Source: Nannocystis pusilla (lineage in GTDB: Bacteria; Myxococcota_A; Polyangia; Nannocystales; Nannocystaceae). From it: 64,000 nt of DNA. Positions 43,142-51,941 of the stretch are shown here, in pieces; position 1 is the stretch's first letter, and every line of letters starts with the position of its first letter. Position numbers and translations under genes: made by a program. The stretch lies in contig NZ_JAIRAU010000028.1 of the NCBI RefSeq assembly GCF_020073745.1, positions 310,001 to 374,000 of the forward strand, in the 5' to 3' direction. The notes beneath the pieces were generated by a model. That model was not told the DNA's origin. It saw only the letters and a program-made list of their open reading frames with translations, and made no database searches.

Positions 43142-46100
43142 ATGAAGCTCCCCGCCAAGGTGCAAGCGCCGCCTGAGCAGCCGCGCACCGAAGTCGGCCT
43201 GCCCCGCGCGCCCGGCGAACGTGTTCGCGAGACCATGGCGGTCGCGATCCAATTCGCGAACACCGCGATCCTGCCCGACCTCGCGCTGTCGCCGACGATG
43301 AGCACGCCGCCCGAGGAGGGCGGCATGGAGCGAACCGGCCCGCAGCCGCCGCCGGCGACCGCCCTCGCGGGCCAGGTCGGCCCGTACCGGATCTTGCGCC
43401 CGCTCGGCGCCGGAGGCATGGGCGCCGTCTACGAGGGCACCGACACGCGCACGGGCCAGCGCGTCGCCGTCAAGTCGTTGCTGCGGATGGGCCCCTCGGA
43501 GCTGCACCGCTTCAAGTACGAGTTCCGCAGCATGGCCGAGGTCGGCCACCCCAACCTCGTCACGCTGTACGAGCTGCACTCGCAGGGCGACCTGTGGCTC
43601 ATCACCATGGAGTACGTCGGCGGCGTCGACCTGTGCACGGCGCTCCGCGCCCTCGTCCGCGCCCCCGACAGCGACCGCCGCCTGCGCGCCCTGATCCGCC
43701 AGCTCGTCCTCGGCGTCACCGCGCTGCACGAGCACGGCCTCTTGCACCGCGACCTCAAGCCCTCGAACGTGCTCGTCACCTCGGGCGGCCGCGTCGTCAT
43801 CCTCGACTTCGGCCTGGTCGCCGCGATCGCCCGCAGCAACCCGAACGAGACCCCGGCGGGCACACCTTTGTACATGTCCCCGGAGCAATGCGCCGGCCAG
43901 CTCGCCACGCCGGCCAGCGACTGGTACGCCGTCGGCGTCATGCTCTACGAGGCGCTGACCGGCAAGCTGCCGTTCACCGGCAACTACGCCCAGATCTTCC
44001 TCGCCAAGCAGTGCGAGGAGCCGGCCCCGCCGCGCGGCACCGGGCTGCCCGACGACCTCGCGGCGCTGATCGGCGAGCTCTTGCGCCGCGACCCCGAGAA
44101 GCGCGCCTCCGGGGCCAAGCTGCTGGCGTGGTGCGGCGGCGCGGCGCTGTCTCCCGCGCCGGCGCTGTCCAGCAGCTCGATCCTCTTTGGTCGCAAGGCC
44201 GAGCTCGACGCGCTCGACGAGGGCCTCGCCGCCGCCGCCCGCGGCCGCACCGCCTGCGTCTACCTCCGCGGTCAACCCGGCGTCGGCAAGACCGGCCTCG
44301 TCCACGGCTTCCTCGGCGCCCTCCAGCCGCGCGGCGACGTCGTCGCCCTCACCGCCCGCTGCTACCAGCACGAGACCGTCCCCTTCAAGGCCTTCGACAG
44401 CCTCGTCGACGCCCTCGCCGACCACCTCGGCGCGCTCGAGCCGTTCGAGCTCACCCCGCTGCTCGGCACCCACACCGGCGAGCTCGCGCGCGTGTTCCCG
44501 GTGCTGCAGCGCGTGTCGGCGGTGCGCGAGCTGGCCCAGAGCGCCCGCGCCGGCGTGTCCGATCAGGAGTCGCGGCGCAAGGCCTTCGCCGCGCTCAAGC
44601 GCCTGCTCGCCGCCCTGGCCGCGCGCCGCCGCCTGGTCCTGTTCCTCGACGACTTCCACTGGAGCGACGCCGACAGCGTGCGCCTGCTGTCCGAGCTGCT
44701 GGCCCCGCCCGACGCCCCGGCGCTGCTGCTGATCGTCGCCTACCACACCGACTGGCCCGGCTCGCCGCTGGTCCGCCACGAGTTCGAGCGCCTGCAGCTG
44801 CGCGTCCTGCCCGAGCTCCACGTCACCCGCCTCGACGTCGGCCGCCTCGACGAGCGCGACGCCCACGCGGCCGCCCGCGCCCTGCTGGTCGCCGCCGGCC
44901 TGCCGCCCGAGCCGTGGGCCGCCGCCATCGCCGACGAGGCCCGCGGCGACTCGTACGTGCTCGAGGCCCTCGTCCACGAGCTCACCCACGCCGACCTCGC
45001 GTCACTTGTCCCCGAGGACCTGTCCTTCGAGACATGTCTTCAGGCGCGGGTCGACAACCTCGCCCCGGGCGACCGCGCCGCGCTCGAGCTGGTCGCCGCC
45101 GCCGGCGCGCCGCTGCCGACCGGCCTGCTCGCGCGGGCGCTCGGCGACCCGTCCGACATCCACGCCCGCCTGGCCCGCCTGCACGCCGCCCGCCTGGTCC
45201 AGCTCGGGCGCCGCAACCACGCGCCCAGCGTCGAGCCGCTGCACGACCGCGGCCGCGCCCTCGTCGTCCGCGCCCTCTCGCCCGACCGCGCCCGCGCGCT
45301 CCACCGCCTGCTCGCCGACACCGCCCTGCAGCTCGGCCGCCCCGACCCCGAGTTCATGGCCCGCCATTTGTTCGCCGCCGGCGACCGCGAGCGCGCCGCC
45401 ACCTACGCCGAGCGGGCCGGCAAGGCCGCCGCGGACGCCCTCGCCTTCGCCCGCGCCGCCGAGCTGCACGAGCTGGCCCTGCGCTGCACCCCCGACGCCT
45501 GGCCGCGCATGGTCGCCTGCGCCCGCGCCAAGGTCGACGCCGGCCTCGGCCTCGAGGCCGCCCCGATCTACCTCAAAGCCGCCGAGCGGGCCCCGGTCAA
45601 CCAGCGCGCCGAACTGCGCGTCCGCGCCTGCGAGCAGTACTTCGCCGTCGGCGAGACGGCCCGCGGCGAGGAGGTCCTGAAGGACCTGCTCCAGGGGACA
45701 GGTTTCTCCGACCCCGGCACCCGCGAGGTGCTCGCCGCCGCCTTCCAGTCCGAGGTCGCCGCGCTGCTCGGCGGCGCCGATCCAGACATGACCGAAAGGA
45801 CAGGCTCCGAGGGCGCCGCCCTGTCCGACGCGCTGTGGGCCGCCGCCAAGGGCCTATTCATCCACAGCCCGGTGCGCTCGGCCTACTTCTCCGCGCGCAG
45901 CGCCGCCATCGCCCGCGCCGGCGGCGACGAGCCCCGCCACGTCCGCGGCATGGTCATCGTCCGCGCTGTGTGGTCCGTCGCCGGCGACCCCGCCGTGCTC
46001 GCGCGCCTGCGCGGCGTCATCGACGACTACCTGCGCCGCCGCGACGACCCCTACATCGTCGGCCTCTCCGTCCTGTTCGACGGGATCTCCGCCGTCACCG

Positions 46101-46972
46101 TCGGCCGCTGGTCCGACGCCATGCGGGACATCGAGTTCGGCATCACCCACCTGCGCCAGCGCTGCACCAACATCGCCTGGGAGTGCAACTTCGGCGCCGT
46201 CATGCTCATGAGCCTGCTCGAGTCGCGCGGCGAGCTGCGGGCGATCGCCCTGCGCAGCGCCGTCATGGCCGAGCAGGCCCAGCAGACCGGCGACTCGATC
46301 GTCGAGTTCGTCGCCGCCTACTACACCGCGCTCGTCCTGCTCGCGGCCGACGCCCCGTCCGACGCCCGCGAGGTCGTCGCCCGCGCCGTCCGTCTCGGCA
46401 ACGTCGCCGCCGGCTCGGCCGCCGGCCTGCGCGCCTCGATGATCGAGGCCCTCTGCCGCCTCTACGCCGGCGAGGTCGCCACCGCCTGGGCCGAGGTCGA
46501 GCCCGTCCCCCCCGTGCTGGGCGGCGGCGGCGTGGCGTTCACCAAGAACCAGCGCGCCAACTTCATCAGTCTTCACGGACAGGTCGCATTGGCCATGGCC
46601 GAAAGGTCAGCCACCGGCGACGCCCGGGAGCCCTACCTCGCCGCCGCCGCCGCCGACGCCGACGCCCTGCGCCAGATCGCCACCGCCGGCGCCGTCGCCT
46701 CCGCCGCCCTCCTCGACGCCGCCGCCCTGGCCCTGCGCGACGCCCCGGCCGACGTCGTCGCCCCGGCCCTCAGCGCCGCCGCCGACGCCTTCGACGCCGC
46801 CGACATGCCCCTCGCCGCCGCCGCCGCCCGCCTCCGCCTCGGCACCTGGATCGGCGGCTGCGAGGGCGAGCAGATGATCGCCCGCAGCGAGGCCTTCATG
46901 CGCCTGCAGGCCATCGCCTGCCCCGCCCGCTGGGTCATCACCTACACCCCCGGCCTGTCCCCGCCGGTCTGA
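43142..46972 (+). CDS. Ser/Thr protein kinase fused to AAA-type ATPase and helical repeats
   Basis: 1276 residues. The Hanks kinase domain has the Gly loop LGAGGMGAVYEG (about 84-95), the Lys in VAVKSL, HRDLKPSN (about 202) and DFG (about 223). An ATPase of the STAND/AAA_16 type follows, with Walker A GQPGVGKT (about 378-385) and Walker B LFLDDFHWSD. The C-terminal 600 residues are helical and TPR-like. This architecture is common in myxobacteria as a signalling scaffold. Four repeat elements are inserted in frame (from 45004, 45670, 45786 and 46565), all in the region after the ATPase core. Confidence 0.88.
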   Translation: MKLPAKVQAPPEQPRTEVGLPRAPGERVRETMAVAIQFANTAILPDLALSPTMSTPPEEGGMERTGPQPPPATALAGQVGPYRILRPLGAGGMGAVYEGTDTRTGQRVAVKSLLRMGPSELHRFKYEFRSMAEVGHPNLVTLYELHSQGDLWLITMEYVGGVDLCTALRALVRAPDSDRRLRALIRQLVLGVTALHEHGLLHRDLKPSNVLVTSGGRVVILDFGLVAAIARSNPNETPAGTPLYMSPEQCAGQLATPASDWYAVGVMLYEALTGKLPFTGNYAQIFLAKQCEEPAPPRGTGLPDDLAALIGELLRRDPEKRASGAKLLAWCGGAALSPAPALSSSSILFGRKAELDALDEGLAAAARGRTACVYLRGQPGVGKTGLVHGFLGALQPRGDVVALTARCYQHETVPFKAFDSLVDALADHLGALEPFELTPLLGTHTGELARVFPVLQRVSAVRELAQSARAGVSDQESRRKAFAALKRLLAALAARRRLVLFLDDFHWSDADSVRLLSELLAPPDAPALLLIVAYHTDWPGSPLVRHEFERLQLRVLPELHVTRLDVGRLDERDAHAAARALLVAAGLPPEPWAAAIADEARGDSYVLEALVHELTHADLASLVPEDLSFETCLQARVDNLAPGDRAALELVAAAGAPLPTGLLARALGDPSDIHARLARLHAARLVQLGRRNHAPSVEPLHDRGRALVVRALSPDRARALHRLLADTALQLGRPDPEFMARHLFAAGDRERAATYAERAGKAAADALAFARAAELHELALRCTPDAWPRMVACARAKVDAGLGLEAAPIYLKAAERAPVNQRAELRVRACEQYFAVGETARGEEVLKDLLQGTGFSDPGTREVLAAAFQSEVAALLGGADPDMTERTGSEGAALSDALWAAAKGLFIHSPVRSAYFSARSAAIARAGGDEPRHVRGMVIVRAVWSVAGDPAVLARLRGVIDDYLRRRDDPYIVGLSVLFDGISAVTVGRWSDAMRDIEFGITHLRQRCTNIAWECNFGAVMLMSLLESRGELRAIALRSAVMAEQAQQTGDSIVEFVAAYYTALVLLAADAPSDAREVVARAVRLGNVAAGSAAGLRASMIEALCRLYAGEVATAWAEVEPVPPVLGGGGVAFTKNQRANFISLHGQVALAMAERSATGDAREPYLAAAAADADALRQIATAGAVASAALLDAAALALRDAPADVVAPALSAAADAFDAADMPLAAAAARLRLGTWIGGCEGEQMIARSEAFMRLQAIACPARWVITYTPGLSPPV
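45004..45045. repeat. 14-bp-phase element inside kinase gene, 3 units (42 bp)
   Basis: Units start at 45004, 45018 and 45032 (ACTTGTCC, ACCTGTCC, ACATGTCT). It encodes SLVPEDLSFETCLQ. Confidence 0.85.
45670..45711. repeat. 14-bp-phase element inside kinase gene, 3 units (42 bp)
   Basis: Units start at 45670, 45684 and 45698 (GGAGGTCC, ACCTGCTC, ACAGGTTT). More degenerate than the array at 45004. A further pair begins at 45786 (ACATGACC, ACAGGCTC). Confidence 0.6.
46565..46620. repeat. 14-bp-phase element inside kinase gene, about 4 units
   Basis: Units start at 46565, 46579, 46593 and 46607 (ATCAGTCT, ACAGGTCG, CCATGGCC, TCAGCCAC). It encodes ISLHGQVALAMAERSATGD. Confidence 0.6.
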
Positions 46973-46988
46973 CCCCCGGACCGAATCA

Positions 46989-47030
46989 CGCTGTCCTTTT
47001 GGACATGGCCGAATCGCCATGTCTTACGAG
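46989..47030. repeat. 14-bp-phase hairpin element between convergent genes, 3 units
   Basis: Units start at 46989, 47003 and 47017. GACATGGC pairs perfectly with GCCATGTC; both arms carry the matching GG/CC change. It lies just after the kinase stop. Confidence 0.85.
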
Positions 47031-47073
47031 ACGGCACCTCTCACGCCGGCTCCTGCCGCGACATTGCTCGGTG

Positions 47074-47101
47074 ACATGTCCCGATCGACATGTCCTCTCA
47101 T
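47074..47101. repeat. 14-bp-phase hairpin element between convergent genes, 2 units
   Basis: Units start at 47074 and 47088. It is the second array in the 138-bp gap and ends 10 bp from the stop of the minus-strand lipoprotein, so the two arrays could act as a two-way transcription barrier. Confidence 0.8.
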
Positions 47102-47110
47102 GCTCCTCGC

Positions 47111-48220
47111 TCACGGCGGCGGCCCGAGGTACTCGAGCTTCACCGTCGCCGCCCCACGCGCCTCCGGCCCCTGTGGGTACCCGATCCCCAGCACGTGCCG
47201 CCCGGCCTGCAGCACGCCTTCACGCCGCTGCCCGCCGAACGATCCCACCCCGCTGCCCAGCATCTCGAACGAGCAGGCCCCGAGCAGCCCCCGCAGCGGG
47301 ACGGGGCCGTCGCCGACCGCCCCGACCGTCAACGCGTACCGCCCCGCCTCCGGCACCTCGATCGCGTAGAGCCCTGTGAACCCCTGCTGCCCCGCGACGA
47401 ACCCCGTGCCGAAGAACCACGGATCGCCGCACTCGCCCTCGATCGTCGTCTCGATGAGCCCTGCGCTCGTCCACTCGATCTCGCCCACCTCACCGTCGGC
47501 GCAGCCGTCGAACAGGTCCTGCCCGTAGATCACCTCGCCGCTCATCTCCTCCAGCGCGTCGTCCAGCGACCGCCCGAACTCCGCCGCGAACACCCCGGCG
47601 AACGCCTCCAGCTTCGCGTCCTTCGGCATCTTGGCCCGCAGCGCCCGGTACTTGTCGGCCCCGTGGTGCTCGAAGATCCACCCCACGAATTGCATCGCCA
47701 GCACATAGTCGCCCGGATCCGGCGCCACGAACGCTCCCTTCACCGCCGCAGGAAAGTCGTCCGGCAGGGTCAGCGTGGTCTCCAGCGTCCCGAGGTACTC
47801 CGCCAGCCCCTCCTGCAGCCCCGGGTGTCCGACCCCGAGCGCCAGGATCTCCACCGCGTGCACGAGCTCGTGATGGTGCCGCGCGCGCCGCGACATCACC
47901 GCCGACAGCTCGGTGTTCGTCGCCTCCACATAACAGTCGGCGTTCGGCGGGCACGGCCACTCCGACTCGTCCGGCGACGGGTCCCACACATAGTGGATCG
48001 TGCGGGACGGCGGCTCGACCCCGAGCAGCATCGCCGTGCGCTCGATGAACGCGTCCTCGCGCGCGAGGAAGTCGTCCATGCAGATCACCGAGGCGTCCGC
48101 GTCGGTGTGGTACTCGATGTACTTGCTGCTGGCGATCGTCGGCGGCAGGTCGACCTCGACCTCCCGACACCCCGCCGTCACCAACGCGATCGCACAGACA
48201 GCACGCGCTCCAGGCTTCAT
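47111..48220 (-). CDS. Lipoprotein with gluzincin-type metallopeptidase motif
   Basis: 369 residues. Signal peptide MKPGARAVCAIALVTAGC with lipobox VTAGC. The zinc motif HHHELVHAVEIL followed by GLQEGLAEYLG (the third ligand Glu 22 residues after the second His) fits the gluzincin fold (peptidase MA-like). The C-terminal 120 residues look like a beta-sandwich accessory domain (GEAGRYALTVGAV-like phrases). Probably an extracytoplasmic peptidase of unknown target. Confidence 0.8.
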   Translation of the reverse strand: MKPGARAVCAIALVTAGCREVEVDLPPTIASSKYIEYHTDADASVICMDDFLAREDAFIERTAMLLGVEPPSRTIHYVWDPSPDESEWPCPPNADCYVEATNTELSAVMSRRARHHHELVHAVEILALGVGHPGLQEGLAEYLGTLETTLTLPDDFPAAVKGAFVAPDPGDYVLAMQFVGWIFEHHGADKYRALRAKMPKDAKLEAFAGVFAAEFGRSLDDALEEMSGEVIYGQDLFDGCADGEVGEIEWTSAGLIETTIEGECGDPWFFGTGFVAGQQGFTGLYAIEVPEAGRYALTVGAVGDGPVPLRGLLGACSFEMLGSGVGSFGGQRREGVLQAGRHVLGIGYPQGPEARGAATVKLEYLGPPP

Positions 48221-48346
48221 CGCCCGACTGTCTCAGACAACGCGGGCGCGCCCAAGCGCGACGTTCCCGCGACTCGATCCGCGGGAATCAAAGCGCCGGC
48301 GGGGCGGTACCGCCATCACCCGGCCAGCGCCGCCCCGCTCTCATCG

Positions 48347-48402
48347 ACATGCTTTCAAGGACATGCCCCGAGCGACATGTCCCTTGAACCACCTGCTCAC
48401 AG
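48347..48402. repeat. 14-bp-phase hairpin element, 4 units
   Basis: Units start at 48347, 48361, 48375 and 48389. The fourth contains the stop codon (48399-48397) of the adjacent minus-strand gene. Confidence 0.85.
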
Positions 48403-49152
48403 CACGAACGGGATCACCGCCTTGCGCCCCGACGGGTACTCGGGGAACTTCTGCTTGTACCACTTGTGGTGCGACAGCGCCCGCGGCACCAGGTTGGCGG
48501 CCGTGAACACCGCGAACGACAGCCCCGCGAGCGACCAGGTGGCGATCGCCCAGCCTGTCCATTCGAGCAGCTCGCCGAAGTAGTTCGGGCACGAGATCAG
48601 CTCGTACAACCCGCCCCGGGGGATCTTGTAGCCGGTCTCGCCGGGCTTGCGGAGCGCCGCCAGGACCGCGTCGGCGCGGCGGTTGATCTTGTAGCCGAGC
48701 ACGAACAGCCCGAGCCCGAGCCACAGCCGCGGGTCGAGCAGCCAGCCGATCTCGTACGTGCCGAACTCCCCGATCCAGCGCGCGTTCACGTACGCGTTGA
48801 CCAGGTTGAACGTGAACCCCATCGCCACCACGCTGATCGGCGTCAGGCCGCCCGGGCGGATCTTCAGCGGGAAGATGAACGCCCGCTGCACGTAGTGCGA
48901 CTGCCACAGCGCCCACAGCAGCAGCGGCACCAGCCCCCACGCCTGCGACCCGGTGAAGAACACCGCCGTGAACCACAGCACCGACGGCGACTCCATCACC
49001 ATCCACGCCAGCCGCGTGTCCATCTGCCCGCCCCAGCCGCCGCGCGCGTGGCGGCCGTACGGCGCCGAGATGAACAGGAGCGCCGGCACCGTCAGCGCGG
49101 CGACGAGGAACACTCCCTGGACCAGCAGCGTGTGAAGCTCGAGCTCGGACAT
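48397..49152 (-). CDS. Steroid 5-alpha-reductase family membrane protein
   Basis: 251 residues with about six hydrophobic segments. The C-terminus is diagnostic: YKIPRGGLYELISCPNYFGELLEWTGWAIATW, then SHHKWYKQKFPEYPSGRKAVIPFVL, as in 3-oxo-5-alpha-steroid 4-dehydrogenases. The family reduces steroid or polyprenol double bonds with NADPH. Sterol chemistry is known in some myxobacteria, but the substrate here is unknown. A weak two-unit repeat element is present at 48553. Confidence 0.85.
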   Translation of the reverse strand: MSELELHTLLVQGVFLVAALTVPALLFISAPYGRHARGGWGGQMDTRLAWMVMESPSVLWFTAVFFTGSQAWGLVPLLLWALWQSHYVQRAFIFPLKIRPGGLTPISVVAMGFTFNLVNAYVNARWIGEFGTYEIGWLLDPRLWLGLGLFVLGYKINRRADAVLAALRKPGETGYKIPRGGLYELISCPNYFGELLEWTGWAIATWSLAGLSFAVFTAANLVPRALSHHKWYKQKFPEYPSGRKAVIPFVL

Positions 49153-49290
49153 CCCCGCGAGTAGACCACACCGACCTGCCCCGGCGCCGCCTCCGCCACG
49201 TGCGCTAATTGACGCCGCCCGGCCCCGCCCCGACCCCCGGCCGCGCGATCACCCCCTCAGCGCCGGCGATCTGCGTCCGTCCGCGCTCGC

Positions 49291-49318
49291 GCCTGCCCTT
49301 TCCAACATGTCCCCGAGG
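49291..49318. repeat. 14-bp-phase element, 2 units
   Basis: Units GCCTGCCCTTTCCA (49291) and ACATGTCCCCGAGG (49305). It lies 17 bp downstream of the minus-strand esterase gene. Confidence 0.7.
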
Positions 49319-49334
49319 CCACCCGCACCTCGCC

Positions 49335-50393
49335 TCAGCTCAGGGCGACCCTCAGCGCCGCCGTCATCTCGCTCAACGCCGGCCGCGCCTTCGACAGCCC
49401 GCCCGACGCGCTGATGTGCCCGTGGAACATGCTGCGATGGCACGTGTACGTCACGGCCACCCCCGCCGCCTCGAGCTTCCCCGCATACGCCGCGCCCTCG
49501 TCGCGCAGCGGGTCGAACCCGGCCGTGAACACCGCCGCGGGCGGCGCCCCGGCCACCTCCGCGAACCACGGCGACGCTCGTGGGTCACGCCCGTCCTCCG
49601 GGCTGCGCAGGTAGTGACCCATGAACCACTGGAGCGTCGGCTTCTCGAGGAAGAACCCCTTGCCGAGGCTGGAGATCGACGGGAACGACATCGTCAGGTC
49701 GACCGCCGGATAGATGAGCAGCTGGAACGCCGGCCGGACCGCGTCGTCGCGGGTCTCGAGCGACACCACCGCCGACAGGTTGCCGCCCGCGCTGTCGCCC
49801 GCGACGGCGATCCTCCCGGCGTCGATCCCGAGCGCCTCCGCGTTCGCGGCCACGTGGCGGAACGCCGCCACCGCGTCGTCGGCCGCCGCCGGGAACCGGT
49901 GCTCGGGCGCCAGCCGGTAGTCGACCGCCACCACCACGCAGCGCGCCTCGTGAGCGACGATCCGGCACACCGGGTCGTGCGACTCGAGGCCGCCGACCAC
50001 GAACCCGCCGCCGTGGAAGTACAGCGTCGCCGGCGCCCTCGCCGGCAGCTCGTGCGGCCGGTAGATCCGCAGCGGGATCGGCCCACCTGGCCCCTCGAAC
50101 CTGTCGCCTCGGACAGACTGCATCACCGGCGCCCGCGGAGCGAGCAGCCTGGTGTTGACCTCCATCTCGAGCCGCGCCCGCTCGACCGACAATTGGTGGA
50201 AGTGCGGCCGCCGCATCCGCCGCTGCATCGCCAGCATGTGCTGCACCTGCGGGTCGAGCACGTACCCGTCGCGCTCGACCGGCTGTCCGCCCGCCAGCAT
50301 CACCTGCAGCGAGTCGGGCAGCGAGAGCAACGTCCGCGCGGCGAACCCCTGGAACTGGTGAGCGAGGGACAGCGGCTGCATCGCGCCGACCAT
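49335..50393 (-). CDS. HSL-family alpha/beta hydrolase (esterase)
   Basis: 352 residues. The oxyanion motif HGGGFVVGG and the nucleophile elbow GDSAGGN define the hormone-sensitive-lipase family; the acid is in GFDPLRDEG and the His in MFHGHISASG. The ATG at 50393 follows GGAG with normal spacing. A three-unit repeat (50085-50126) is in frame between the N-terminal cap region and the catalytic domain, encoding VMQSVRGDRFEGPGG. Confidence 0.88.
   Translation of the reverse strand: MVGAMQPLSLAHQFQGFAARTLLSLPDSLQVMLAGGQPVERDGYVLDPQVQHMLAMQRRMRRPHFHQLSVERARLEMEVNTRLLAPRAPVMQSVRGDRFEGPGGPIPLRIYRPHELPARAPATLYFHGGGFVVGGLESHDPVCRIVAHEARCVVVAVDYRLAPEHRFPAAADDAVAAFRHVAANAEALGIDAGRIAVAGDSAGGNLSAVVSLETRDDAVRPAFQLLIYPAVDLTMSFPSISSLGKGFFLEKPTLQWFMGHYLRSPEDGRDPRASPWFAEVAGAPPAAVFTAGFDPLRDEGAAYAGKLEAAGVAVTYTCHRSMFHGHISASGGLSKARPALSEMTAALRVALS
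50085..50126. repeat. 14-bp-phase element inside esterase gene, 3 units (42 bp)
   Basis: Units start at 50085, 50099 and 50113 (ACCTGGCC, ACCTGTCG, ACAGACTG). CTGTC and GACAG can pair. It lies at a domain boundary. Confidence 0.75.
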
Positions 50394-50476
50394 ACCCGAT
50401 CTCCGCGCGCCGGTCGGTCAGAGACCGCTCCGTCGATTTCACGCCCTCGTGTGCGGCGCTCGAACCTCGAGTCGTC

Positions 50477-50668
50477 TCACGAGGCTCCCGGCTTCTTGTC
50501 GAGCTCGCCGGCCAGCAGCTCCTCGAGCACCTGCATGGCGCCGCCGATCCGCAGCAGCGTGTCACGGACCTCCATCTGTTTGCTCTCGAGCTCGCGCAGC
50601 AACTTCTGCCCGCCGTCGAATTCGCGCCGGAGGTCGGCGAGCCGCGCCTCGATCGTGCTCCGCTCCAT
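50477..50668 (-). CDS. Small coiled-coil protein
   Basis: 63 residues, highly charged and helical (ARLADLRREFDGGQKLLRELESKQ), with heptad-like spacing. Start ATG 50668. Nothing is recognised. It lies between the esterase and the divergent VWA lipoprotein gene. Confidence 0.55.
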   Translation of the reverse strand: MERSTIEARLADLRREFDGGQKLLRELESKQMEVRDTLLRIGGAMQVLEELLAGELDKKPGAS

Positions 50669-50744
50669 CGCTCCGGTATAACACGCGGCTCGCCACGCAG
50701 ACGCCCTCTTTCACGCTGCACCGCGGTGTTATCGTCGCGTGGCC

Positions 50745-51875
50745 ATGCTCCGGAACGCAGCCTCCCTCTCCGTGACCGTGACCGCGCTCGTCCTCTCCGC
50801 CGCCTGCAGCGACGACGGGCGCGAGGCCTCCGCGAGCGCCTCGCAGCCGACCGGCGTCTCGACCGCGCCCGCCACCGACGCGACCGGCGGCACGACCGAC
50901 GCCGCGCCCACGAGCAGCGGCACGGCCACGAGCGAGCCGACGACGGCGACCTCCGCGACCGCGACCGCCTCCACCGACGACCCCGTCGCGCCGAAGTTCG
51001 ACATCGGCGGCAAGGACCTCGGCGCGAGCACCACCGGCGAGGGCGACGGCTGCAAGAAGGTCGACTTCCTGTTCGTCATCGACAACTCGGCCAGCATGGA
51101 GGACAACCAGGCCGCGTTGATCGCCAGCTTCCCCGGCTTCATCGACGCCATCAAGACCACGCTGTCCGAGGTCACCGACTATCACATCATGGTCGTCGAC
51201 AGCGACGCCGACGGCCGCTGCGAGCAGCCCTGCGTCATGGACAACGACTACCAGGAGTTCTGCTCGCCGAAGAACTTCCACGCCTGCAACGCCAACCTCA
51301 CCGAATGCGACACCACCCGCGGCGCCGGCGTGATCCACCCCGTCGGCCTCTACTCGAGCAACAAGAAGTGCCAGGTGTTCGGCGGCAACCGCTACATGCT
51401 GCCCGAGGACCCCGACCTGCTCGCCACCTTCGCCTGCGTGGCCCAGGTCGGCACCGCCGGCCACCCCTCCGAGCGGCCGATGAACGGCATGCAGGCCGCC
51501 GTCAGCGAGGCGCTCAACGCCCCCGACGGCTGCAACGCCGGCTTCCTGCGCGACGACGCGATCCTCGTCATCACCATCCTCACCGACGACCCCCACTACG
51601 AGGACGAGGGCACCCCCGCCGAGTGGAAGGCCTCCGTCGTCGCCGCCAAGAACGGCGACGAGACCGCCGTCGTCATCGCCGGCCTCATCCCCAAGCCCGA
51701 CCTCGGCTGCGCCGGCAACGGCATGACCCAGGGCGCCCACTGGCAGGAATTCGTCGACTCCTGGGGCGACCACGGCATCTCCGGCTCGATCTGCGAGCCC
51801 GACTACGCCCCCTTCTTCCAGCAGGCCGTCGCCGTCATCGACGAGACCTGCGACAACTTCAACCCGCCGGGCTGA
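50745..51875 (+). CDS. VWA-domain lipoprotein
   Basis: 376 residues from the ATG at 50745: MLRNAASLSVTVTALVLSAAC. A Ser/Thr/Ala linker runs to about residue 85. The von Willebrand A-like domain has the MIDAS motif DNSASM after FLFVID, and ITILTDDPHYEDEG later. Eight or more Cys are present (EQPCVM, EFCSP, HACNANLTEC, GCNAG and others). Similar proteins are frequent in Nannocystaceae; the ligand is unknown. It is convergent with the helicase gene across a repeat array. Confidence 0.85.
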   Translation: MLRNAASLSVTVTALVLSAACSDDGREASASASQPTGVSTAPATDATGGTTDAAPTSSGTATSEPTTATSATATASTDDPVAPKFDIGGKDLGASTTGEGDGCKKVDFLFVIDNSASMEDNQAALIASFPGFIDAIKTTLSEVTDYHIMVVDSDADGRCEQPCVMDNDYQEFCSPKNFHACNANLTECDTTRGAGVIHPVGLYSSNKKCQVFGGNRYMLPEDPDLLATFACVAQVGTAGHPSERPMNGMQAAVSEALNAPDGCNAGFLRDDAILVITILTDDPHYEDEGTPAEWKASVVAAKNGDETAVVIAGLIPKPDLGCAGNGMTQGAHWQEFVDSWGDHGISGSICEPDYAPFFQQAVAVIDETCDNFNPPG

Positions 51876-51883
51876 CCTCGCGG

Positions 51884-51939
51884 GCATGTCCTCCAGAACA
51901 TGCCCTCGGCGACATGTCCTGGTGCACATGTCCTGACGC
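51884..51939. repeat. 14-bp-phase hairpin element between convergent genes, 4 units
   Basis: Units start at 51884, 51898, 51912 and 51926. The arms GGGCATGTCC and GAACATGCCC (51882-51905) pair with one mismatch around TCCA. It fills the gap from 9 bp after the VWA stop to 3 bp before the helicase stop. Confidence 0.92.
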
Positions 51940-51941
51940 TC

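Noticed and set aside
40100..44989. A 1629-aa minus-strand open frame
   Set aside because: It is the antisense shadow of malQ, the kinase gene and bestrophin, produced by very high GC; composition is Gly/Ala/Arg/Asp without motifs.
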